From positions 1 to 64,000 of the forward strand of contig JAXLYE010000004.1 in NCBI GenBank assembly GCA_046351595.1: a stretch of DNA of 64,000 nt. Direction: 5' to 3'. Positions 36,501-41,217 of this stretch are shown one piece after another. The DNA is from JAXLYE01 sp046351595 (lineage in GTDB: Bacteria; Myxococcota_A; Polyangia; Palsa-1104; JAEUJZ01). How positions within the stretch are numbered: position 1 is the first letter of the stretch; each line of letters starts with the position of its first letter. The translations under genes and the position numbers were made by a program. Under the pieces are notes generated by a model, which saw nothing but the letters and a program-made list of their open reading frames with translations, was not told the DNA's origin and ran no database searches.

Positions 36501-36839
36501 CTGCTGCGCGGCGCGCTGCAGCGCCGGCCGCAGATCCTCCGGCCGCAGGCGCGCCCACTCATCGCCCGACTCGCCCCGATCCCAGCGCACGACCTCTGCA
36601 GGCGGATCGGACGCGGGACTCCGTCGCGGCTCCGTCTCCTGGGGTGGGCGGCGCTGCACCTGTCGCTGGTCCGCGAACTGATCGAGGATCCGGGCGAGCT
36701 CGCCTTGGAGCTGGCCGCGGTATTGGCCAAAGAACTGCCGGACAAACCCGGCCGACAGCCCCGGAGGCGGCTGCTTCTGCAGCGCGATCTCCAAGAGCTG
36801 CACGCCGCGCGCGGCGTAGGACTGCGACGCGGGCCTCAT
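30594..36839 (-). CDS. Giant polyvalent protein: adenine-specific DNA methylase fused to SNF2-type helicase (DarB-like)
   Basis: 2081 residues. The N terminus (about 1-55) is a small domain also found in the 83-residue protein encoded just upstream. The methylase domain has RYSGWGGLS (189-197), a SAM-binding region LEPSAGIG and catalytic NPPY (322-325). The helicase has GVGKT at about 895, DEAQ at about 1142, LLSATPAKNSP and motif VI QRNGRAVRQGN at about 1587. A long C-terminal region has no motif I know. This layout matches the 'N12-class' methylase-helicase polyvalent proteins of phages and plasmids, best known as P1 DarB. P1 DarB is packaged in the virion and protects incoming DNA from type I restriction. 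All motifs look intact. The same role here, next to an hsd operon, is inference. Confidence 0.92.
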   Translation of the reverse strand: MRPASQSYAARGVQLLEIALQKQPPPGLSAGFVRQFFGQYRGQLQGELARILDQFADQRQVQRRPPQETEPRRSPASDPPAEVVRWDRGESGDEWARLRPEDLRPALQRAAQQGQGAVEWLTARIRKHRPDLVKALDVAAGELVQTLLPADMPPDEWPASARTAANVAAIQILASGAALGPSERTALLRYSGWGGLSIDAVAERLPADWLPESRGLIHEYYTPTVVAREMARVLRPMIPGLPSSDGTVWALEPSAGIGRLVHACSGSGFEALHWTAVEYSRVSAKLLAAVRPDLAVFEGPFERWLVDNEAEVRGKLGLVVSNPPYGERGATITEDADKAYRENKAYAYFLRRGLDLLAAGGVGVFLIPYGFLTGQSAGLLALRERVLKRHHLMAAFRLPSKIFPGANLVTDLLFFRARGGELPEVLPDDLPLLQGKYFEQFPTHILGVERGKAEDEDDTTRKPRWGYEVDGTFTALPDFTERSMCTTCAVAPFYTAPERPRKKPSRKESLPPHLQAAITLGDRVAHYLGALANGEEASVRTAAALYPELRDALLAWSAARAAEASEPRLRSPYADRLLVRESKSAPELVSFLSAFEENGDLAAAFQSAPVHEPRYQGTADDVVAQAEFLYRTRRRLTLDVLREFRRTLGIVNLNEPLHTALIGAEWCFDGGEWQPGRDYFTGLLWPKYDRAKALADQGDAQAAAQAAKLLETIRPIRFSDIAPEPRMPWVPLDGLRAWLEEWTDAAVPPLVRENGLLRLEESTYTHLKDVAGQRLSVAVGYLNHDFTLFTPPASKQVDPTTGEEESSQQALSRARIDYGERAKRSFQDFIGKRPELMQQVEEAYNRVFRGYVTPQYGAEELHIARWRGRIVLKPHQRAGAQRLIAHNGGLLGFDVGVGKTYTGIATLAALRQAGRAKRPVVLVPNTIIWKWFKELRAALPDYRVLVLGSERYVGRNGVYTSRIDTPQERAMKWRQFQAGEFDVALVTYSVFARNRLRAESVRQWILETPALLRTIGLTARNMLAGLKEKEGDEEDTKAKKRKIPISAAAIEKFVGAEKAKTLTDEERAAVAEKLAMQKEKEREAENARLLSVLEAITDLSERERAIFHEAMERWIAERLEMNEEPDPGIYWEDLQCDLLLLDEAQNMKNLWPVQQREGGIPKYLGAITEGSDRAWNFALRAALVRQRTGGSGVVLLSATPAKNSPLEYYTLLGYVDGQAWTRLGITDPEVFIDRYLRLELKDIIGTDLKTQRRSIVAGFQNLDELRDVVFRYAEFRTAEEVGLKLPETQVEQIRVPMSEAQTSKYERYLEEYEQALKRGSQDPKMRLKALGLLQRMALVAIHPELDSGPPGSREATTLDELSLVDTRVPDEELQRRVQLLRLAGTSVEAINAMSNEEIEAAYRKTRASAPVDLFRRWMESTETLRKRAEEKFAEQQARAGRSKSGKAKEQWTWQNARLVLDPSCPKLDKAVEYIVVKPECGHLIFCDNVPVHYWLKTLLVIAGIPEARIAIFNAETAPGPARRQALAEGFNGVPPVLDEDGNVEQEGIPPLYDIVIANATAYEGIDLHVRTCQVYHIDLPWEPATLQQRNGRAVRQGNQQAVIKIYYLLSERSMDAVRFSMILGKLNWMKDILKSADRETNNPGAQAEMNPEELLLYLARDPEQARAAIEQQKKMLEEETRQRVRRQAWTSLRGIASRAQSLARVTDDLQRAQVHREMDELRSYLSQVPAETWPWFFLVDVARQGTPMLFGTDWALPSGGVVVTESSGAIEVGEIRGESIGVRLFGDLQWHAATAEKLAQPEPPPPLDRVKRLLAEARPDDFRYGTLGWNEGGDVQEARPRIQQALRRLERGDFDALGLDLASARWRTWLWHSFGAAILQALSQAPRSMDFRMPLGNSGAAFGLVYGDELPGRVHEVLSFEVENFSRFIELASASGYKWSELHATAMAWWSRPFPRGILKEPDTGTLIEIRTGEGTMKVRAVWQSPYFAVTYMRGRGPDHPDGPLFNVTHIPSGMAAAQSFQSADSARSAAQFLASLPTNWESNTPDTSVLPKGLSGVLAWVRSQKTAPTLDEITQRAAGR

Positions 36840-37087
36840 CGCTTCTTCCTCCGCTCGGTCGGACGCGACGCCGTCTTCTCATGCCGGCACCCGCACGCAG
36901 GGCCCGCGCTCGCTGTGGCCGCGGGCTGATCGAGCAGCGCGGCCAGCTCGAGCGTGAGCTGCGCGCGGTTCTGCGCAAAAAAAGTAGCAACGTCCTCGGC
37001 GCGCACGCCGGGCGGCGGGGTCTGTTGCAGCGCCGCTTCGAGAAGCCGGACCCCCTGCTTCGCGAAGGTGCGCGCCGTGCGCTTCAC
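36836..37087 (-). CDS. Small protein homologous to the N-terminal domain of the giant methylase-helicase
   Basis: 83 residues from GTG. Both ends overlap neighbours by four bases. Residues 10-52 (QGVRLLEAALQQTPPPGV, then FFAQNRAQLTLELAALLDQ) align with residues 11-54 of the 2081-residue protein (RGVQLLEIALQKQPPPGL, then FFGQYRGQLQGELARILDQ). The rest is a Cys/His-containing basic tail (ACGCRHEK...RRKKR). A free copy of a domain that also sits on the giant protein suggests a shared docking or packaging signal, or competition for one partner. Confidence 0.72.
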   Translation of the reverse strand: MKRTARTFAKQGVRLLEAALQQTPPPGVRAEDVATFFAQNRAQLTLELAALLDQPAATASAGPACGCRHEKTASRPTERRKKR

Positions 37088-37908
37088 GTCTTTCCGCCCT
37101 CGTCCTTGGCCATCTGCGCTGCCATCTGCGCGGCGACATCCGGCAGAAGCCCGCGGATCGCGCTCAGCATCGCTTCATTGGCCGCTCCATCCGAGGCCGC
37201 GTCCTTGCCGCTCGCCGCCGTCCGCGGTGGACGCCCGCGGCGCTTCGGGCTTGGTCCGTTCTGCGCCTGCGGCGGGCGCGGACCGCGCTCCACCGGAGGA
37301 CTCGGCGGCGACACGACCGGCGGCAGGGCGGGCACGTGCTCCACGGCCCGCTCCATGCGCGCCGCGCGCCCGAGCTCCCCGCGCGTGCGCTGGAGCTCCG
37401 CCTCGATGCGCTGCGCTTCTGCCAGCAGCTCGCTGTAGCGCGACGCCGCACCTGCCTGCTGCCGTTCCGCCTCGGAGCGGGTCGTATCCTTGCGCGCCGT
37501 GCGCGCCCGCTGGCCCCACCTCATCTCGAGGTTCTGCAGCTTCGCCTGCTCGCGCGAGACGCGATTGAGCTGCCGCTGCAGCCGCTCGACCGGCGCCGCC
37601 TCCCGCAGCTCGTCGGCACCAAAGACCTCCCCGCGCTGCGCGCCGAGCGGCGGGCGCACCGCGCCCTTGCTGATCTGAACCCCGACGACAGGGCTCGGCA
37701 CGATCTCGCGCCCGTCGCACGAGCACATCGTCTGCGCGGCCGACTGCGCGCTCTTTCCCTGGCGCCAGGCGTCGACGAAGTACGGTCGCAGCGTCATCAT
37801 CACCTCGCGCGAGATGCGCGCTCCCGGATACGCCGCCTGCAGGTGCGCGACCAGCAGCGAGAAGAACGAAGGCGGCGGCAGCTTGTCCTCACGAGACTTC
37901 CAGACCAC
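37084..37908 (-). CDS. Coiled-coil module protein of unknown function
   Basis: 274 residues from a GTG preceded by GAGGAG, 10 bases after the J-domain gene. The N terminus (about 1-70) looks folded, with LPPPSFFSLLVAHLQAAYPG and a CSC pair near 60. A long Arg/Glu/Gln coiled coil follows (about 100-180). A Pro-rich basic region resembling nuclear-type RRGRPPR hooks (an AT-hook-like RGRP) precedes a short C-terminal helix. It may bind DNA through the RGRPPR segment. No family recognised. The stop overlaps the next start (GTGA). Confidence 0.65.
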   Translation of the reverse strand: MVWKSREDKLPPPSFFSLLVAHLQAAYPGARISREVMMTLRPYFVDAWRQGKSAQSAAQTMCSCDGREIVPSPVVGVQISKGAVRPPLGAQRGEVFGADELREAAPVERLQRQLNRVSREQAKLQNLEMRWGQRARTARKDTTRSEAERQQAGAASRYSELLAEAQRIEAELQRTRGELGRAARMERAVEHVPALPPVVSPPSPPVERGPRPPQAQNGPSPKRRGRPPRTAASGKDAASDGAANEAMLSAIRGLLPDVAAQMAAQMAKDEGGKT

Positions 37909-37918
37909 GGCACTCCTC

Positions 37919-38410
37919 CTATGGCTTGAGCCTGTCCCTGCGACCCAGGCCGAACCGCTGCCGCAGCCGCCCGATCCCCGAGCGCACCGCATCCGCAGCC
38001 AGATCCGCCAGGTCGACTCCGATCTCGTCCACCAGCCGCGCCGTCTCATGCACGAGCGACTGGCGCTGCGCCTGCAGCAGGTCGCCGAGCGTCACCTGCA
38101 GCGGCGTCTTGCAGTGCCAGCAGCGCGCGAGCTGCCCGGGCGCTGGCCGGCGCGTGATGCGGTTGGCGTTCCCGCAGTGCGCACACTCGACCGCGCCGAC
38201 CTCGCGCATCCAGGCGCGCCGCTCGGCCTCGAACCGCGCGCGCTTCTCCGGATCGCCCAGCACCTCATACGCCGCCTGCACGGCCTGAAAGCGCTCGCGG
38301 TCGCCCTGAAGATCCGGGTGTGCCTCCCGCGCGCAGCGCCGGTATGCGGATTTGATCTCTTCAATCGTCGCATTGGGATGAATCCCCAAGACCTCATACG
38401 GGCTTCGCAT
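37919..38410 (-). CDS. J-domain (DnaJ-like) co-chaperone with zinc ribbon
   Basis: 163 residues. The J-domain occupies about 3-62 and keeps HPD at 31-33, needed to stimulate Hsp70 ATPase, with YEVLGI at its start and AYEVLGDPEKRARF at its end. A C-x2-C...C-x2-C zinc ribbon (C76, C79, C97, C100) follows. It is not a full DnaJ, because the Gly/Phe and substrate-binding domains are absent. Phages and plasmids use such proteins to recruit host DnaK for replication or assembly. It overlaps the preceding gene by 17 bases. The domain call is firm; the target is unknown. Confidence 0.9.
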   Translation of the reverse strand: MRSPYEVLGIHPNATIEEIKSAYRRCAREAHPDLQGDRERFQAVQAAYEVLGDPEKRARFEAERRAWMREVGAVECAHCGNANRITRRPAPGQLARCWHCKTPLQVTLGDLLQAQRQSLVHETARLVDEIGVDLADLAADAVRSGIGRLRQRFGLGRRDRLKP

Positions 38411-39482
38411 CGGAAGCTCCCTCCTCGACCTTTGCCGGGGGTTCCGCGGGCGCGGGCGGCTCGGGAGTCTTGGCCGGCTCCTTCTTGGCCAATAGATCCT
38501 CCATAAGCGCCTTCCAGTTCTCCGGGGCGCTCATCGCAATGGCCATTTCCACGTCCCCGGCTCCCTTGAGCTTGGCGATCATGCGGTCGATGATGTCGGG
38601 CGGCGGGGCCGCACCCGCATCGGCGCTTTCTGCGCTGGGCGGAACCGGCAATTGCGGCGCCTTTGGGGCCGAGCGCTCCGCAAGACCAGTCTTGCGGTCC
38701 TGCCGATTGAGGAGCGCCACACCGAGTTCCTTGACCACGCCGAGCGCCGTATGGCCAAGTCCCACGTAATCCGGCGGGGCCGGCGGCGGCGGCTTAGGCA
38801 AGAGCTCCGCCGCTTTATCCAGCACCTCCTTCTGAATCTGGAACATATCGCGCAGCGTGGTCTTCATCAGCTCAATGTCTTTATGCGCCTGCTGCGACTG
38901 CTGCACGATGATGCGCTGCATCTCCATCATCTCGCGGCGCATGATGCGATTGAGCGAGAAGAGCTCACCGACCTCGGTGACATACGCAGAGTTCTTGATG
39001 AACTCCTGCTGCCGCTCTTCCAAGTCCATCGCGTGCATGTAGCGCCGGTAATCGAGATCCGTGCCGCCGAGTTCGGGGGAGAGATCTTGGCCCTCGCGCG
39101 GCTTGCCCCCAGGGCCCGGTCGCTCCGCGCTGCCGGCTCCGGACGCACGCCGCTCGCTCGCGCTCGTCGCAGCCGGGGCCGCGGGCGCCGGCCCGTTGGC
39201 AGCCAGCAGACTCAGCGAGACCTGCGTGCCGCCACCTTTGGCCCCGTCCCCGCCGGCCACGATCTGCACCGCGTCTTCCGCATAGGTCATGAGAGCGCCG
39301 TTTCCGTCATAGAAGCAGACGGTGTATCGGCCGACCGGCGCGTTGGGCGCTTCTCCCAGCATATAGAAGCTCGCCGGATCGCTCGGGTGCAGCCGCGAGC
39401 TGCCGTCTGCCAGCCGGGTGAGCAGCCGATACTGTTTGGCTCCAAACGGGGCGATCGCCCTGATCTGCTCGCTTATCAACAT
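38394..39482 (-). CDS. First gene of the minus-strand module: Ala/Pro-rich coiled-coil protein
   Basis: 362 residues from ATG 39482; a TTG nine codons upstream is also possible. A compact N-terminal domain (about 1-85, including RYTVCFYDGNGALMTYAED) is followed by an Ala/Gly/Pro-rich linker. A helical region (about 150-235) includes EFIKNSAYVTEVGELFSLN and a methionine-rich helix. The tail is Pro/Glu/Ala-rich. It is the promoter-proximal gene next to the repeat-rich intergenic region, so it may be made early. No family recognised. Confidence 0.65.
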   Translation of the reverse strand: MLISEQIRAIAPFGAKQYRLLTRLADGSSRLHPSDPASFYMLGEAPNAPVGRYTVCFYDGNGALMTYAEDAVQIVAGGDGAKGGGTQVSLSLLAANGPAPAAPAATSASERRASGAGSAERPGPGGKPREGQDLSPELGGTDLDYRRYMHAMDLEERQQEFIKNSAYVTEVGELFSLNRIMRREMMEMQRIIVQQSQQAHKDIELMKTTLRDMFQIQKEVLDKAAELLPKPPPPAPPDYVGLGHTALGVVKELGVALLNRQDRKTGLAERSAPKAPQLPVPPSAESADAGAAPPPDIIDRMIAKLKGAGDVEMAIAMSAPENWKALMEDLLAKKEPAKTPEPPAPAEPPAKVEEGASDAKPV

Positions 39483-39586
39483 GCCTTTGAGGCTAGGGCG
39501 ATCAGGCAAATCCTGGCAATGCGAATTCTTGTTTATAGGGCAATGTGCGTTGGTTTGAAAACGATGATTGATAACGGTTTTCGATA

Positions 39587-39625
39587 ACGGTAATCGATTA
39601 CCGTAGTTATTTCTCGTTAACGAGA
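39587..39625. repeat. Two perfect palindromes at the edge of the repeat-rich intergenic region
   Basis: ACGGTAATCGATTACCGT (39587-39604) is an 18-base perfect palindrome. TCTCGTTAACGAGA (39612-39625) is a 14-base perfect palindrome. They lie about 20 bases apart, some 100 bases upstream of the first minus-strand module gene. They look like dimer-binding operators. Both are AT-richer than nearby genes. Confidence 0.75.
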
Positions 39626-39663
39626 GCGAGTTCGAGAAGCGATCTTTACATTGGGTCTATTGC

Positions 39664-39742
39664 AACCGTTTTTAGCGACTGTTCCTGAGAACCGTTCACG
39701 AAAGCCGTTTTCATGAACCGTTCTCAGCAAACCGTAGCGCGT
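39664..39742 (+). repeat. 13-bp repeat array 1 (6 copies, one degenerate)
   Basis: Units start at 39664, 39677 (degenerate), 39690, 39703, 39716 and 39730, so the step is 13 bases with one of 14. The consensus is about AACCGTTTTCATG. It is the same motif family as array 2 with C in place of G at position 4. Constant 13-bp phasing is typical of iterons or initiator/regulator filaments. Confidence 0.75.
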
Positions 39743-39778
39743 GGCAAGCTCTTGATTTTGCTGCGGAAAACTTTTTGA

Positions 39779-39909
39779 AACGGTTTGTGAAAAACGGTTT
39801 TTATGAACGGCGTTTAGGAACCGCTTCTAAAAACGGTTTTTGTAAACGGTTTCTATGAACGATTTTTGTGTACCGTTTTTAAGAACGGCTTTTGTGAACG
39901 GTTTTTGAT
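39779..39909 (+). repeat. 13-bp repeat array 2 (10 copies, nine in exact register)
   Basis: Units start at 39779, then at 39793, 39806, 39819, 39832, 39845, 39858, 39871, 39884 and 39897. The last nine are at exact 13-base steps and the first step is 14. Consensus AACGGTTTTTRTG, with the AACGG half most conserved and the T-run next. The AT-rich 13-mers recall the unwinding region of bacterial origins and the iterons of plasmids. A protein binding co-operatively along the array, as initiator or repressor, is inference. Confidence 0.85.
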
Positions 39910-39918
39910 TACGATCGC

Positions 39919-39932
39919 GTGATCTGGATCAC
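39919..39932. promoter_or_regulatory. CRP/FNR-like inverted repeat GTGATC-TG-GATCAC
   Basis: A perfect inverted repeat of six bases with a two-base centre, ten bases after the last 13-mer. It resembles a CRP-family half-site pair with shortened spacing. It lies between the repeat array and the 35-base palindrome and could control either divergent transcript. Confidence 0.45.
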
Positions 39933-39955
39933 ATCGACCGAGCTTGATCGGACAG

Positions 39956-39990
39956 TGTCTGAGACAGTGTCTGAGACACTGTCTCAGACA
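39956..39990. repeat. Perfect 35-base palindrome with internal repeats
   Basis: The left arm TGTCTGAGACAGTGTCT (39956-39972) is the exact reverse complement of the right arm (39974-39990) around one centre base. The arms also contain direct copies of ACAGTGTCT, seen again just upstream at 39952. It can form a long hairpin or bind several dimers. It is about 70 bases before the plus-strand gene at 40061. There is no T-run after it, so a terminator is unlikely. Confidence 0.8.
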
Positions 39991-40060
39991 GCGATAGGTC
40001 AGCTTTTGCAAGCAAAAACAGGATTGATTCGCATGAGGGAGATCACTAAATTCTGTTGCC

Positions 40061-40609
40061 ATGCTGGGGGATGAAGACGAGATCTGCCCGATCTGCAGCC
40101 GGGTCATCAGCGCCGAGTCGCGCTCTCGCTGGGACCGGGATAAGTGCCGCGTTCGGGAATGGAACAAGAATGCGATCGCGCTGGCCCGCGCGTACATGAA
40201 CCTGCCGGTCGCGGTCCTGTCGACCGACGTGCTCGAGCAGCTGCCGCTGGGCGACGAGCGGCGCTGGTTCGGCTATCGCCACATCCTGCGCGGCCGGGCG
40301 CCGGATGGCGCGCGCGGCTACCGCGTCGGGACCATCCGCGGCAAGGGACAGCGGATGCGCAGCTTCCCGTCGTCGGCGGGCCGCGGCCTGGCGGTGTTCA
40401 ACCTGGAGCCCTTCGAGGTCCCGGTCGTGCCGATGCGCGGCCGGTATGTGGTCGCGTACTTCAACGGCCTCGGGAACCTCATCGCCGAGCCGACCTTCAC
40501 GATCGACATCGGCTTTCGCGATCGGGATCTGCGCTTCACCGACGGCGATCTGACGCTCCACCCGAGACCGCGGGACACCCGCCGCGTCGTGATCGAGCGG
40601 AGGAGATGA
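40061..40609 (+). CDS. Protein with partial Cys4 zinc-finger motif, first plus-strand gene after the repeat region
   Basis: 182 residues. CPICSRVI (about 9-16) and WDRDKCRVREW (about 24-34) match the layout of the zinc fingers at 55.9, 57.6 and 60.9 kb (C-x2-C...YC-x3-CR). The third Cys is replaced by Asp, so zinc binding may be incomplete. The rest is Arg-rich with beta-strand-like stretches (RYVVAYFNGLGNLIAEPTFT). No known family recognised. It is followed after one base by the next gene with GGAGGAGATGAG before its ATG, so the two form an operon. It may bind the repeats beside it; that is inference. Confidence 0.7.
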   Translation: MLGDEDEICPICSRVISAESRSRWDRDKCRVREWNKNAIALARAYMNLPVAVLSTDVLEQLPLGDERRWFGYRHILRGRAPDGARGYRVGTIRGKGQRMRSFPSSAGRGLAVFNLEPFEVPVVPMRGRYVVAYFNGLGNLIAEPTFTIDIGFRDRDLRFTDGDLTLHPRPRDTRRVVIERRR

Positions 40610-40610
40610 G

Positions 40611-41147
40611 ATGACGGCGGACGAGATGATGCGCCTTGGGGAGGCGGGGCTGGGGGCCGTGCAGAAGCGCATGCTGCGCAACCGGCCGCCCGAGGCGGGC
40701 CAGGTCTTCGACGACCAGAGGCATATTCTGCAGCGCCTGAGCTGGGCCGTGGCCGCGCGTGTTCCGCGCGAGCCGTTCGTTCATGCCGTGCTCGGTCGCG
40801 GCGCGATCGGGCAGCTCGGCCGCCTGCTGCTCGAGCGGGCGGATCCTGCGCTGCGCCCCGAGCGGTGGCTGCACCGCCACGAGGATCTGCTGGCAGGTGT
40901 TGGGGCCGAGATCGCCGAGCACGTCGATCGTGCGCTCGATTTTCCGCACGGCTGCGTCAAGCGCGTCGAGGTCGATCGCCGCGGGCGGTGGTTGATCCAC
41001 AAGCACGCGCTGCGGCTGCCCGATCCGGAGGCGCCGGTTCCGCCTCGACGGAAGCCGCGACCGTTTCCGGACGAAGCAGAGGTCCAGCGGCACTTGGACG
41101 CGGTGGCCTCCGCGATCGTGCCGGCTGCGTTCCGGCTTCGCGGCTGA
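40611..41147 (+). CDS. Hypothetical protein coupled to the zinc-finger gene
   Basis: 178 residues. A very good ribosome binding site overlaps the end of the upstream gene. It is predicted mostly helical (RLGEAGLGAVQKRML, GAIGQLGRLLLERADPALRP) with a basic Pro/Arg linker (PPRRKPRPFP). No membrane segment or Cys pairs, and no family recognised. The minus strand also has a long open frame here, but it is Arg/Gln/Pro-rich and looks like a shadow. Confidence 0.6.
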   Translation: MTADEMMRLGEAGLGAVQKRMLRNRPPEAGQVFDDQRHILQRLSWAVAARVPREPFVHAVLGRGAIGQLGRLLLERADPALRPERWLHRHEDLLAGVGAEIAEHVDRALDFPHGCVKRVEVDRRGRWLIHKHALRLPDPEAPVPPRRKPRPFPDEAEVQRHLDAVASAIVPAAFRLRG

Positions 41148-41217
41148 CACGCCGGCCGCGGGCAATCAAACCTGCGCGGCACCGCATCGCATGGAGAGAA
41201 CGGTATCCTGGTGAACC

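Noticed and set aside
39510..40060. Repeat region considered as a CRISPR array
   Set aside because: The 13-base units follow each other without spacers of constant length, and no cas gene is present.
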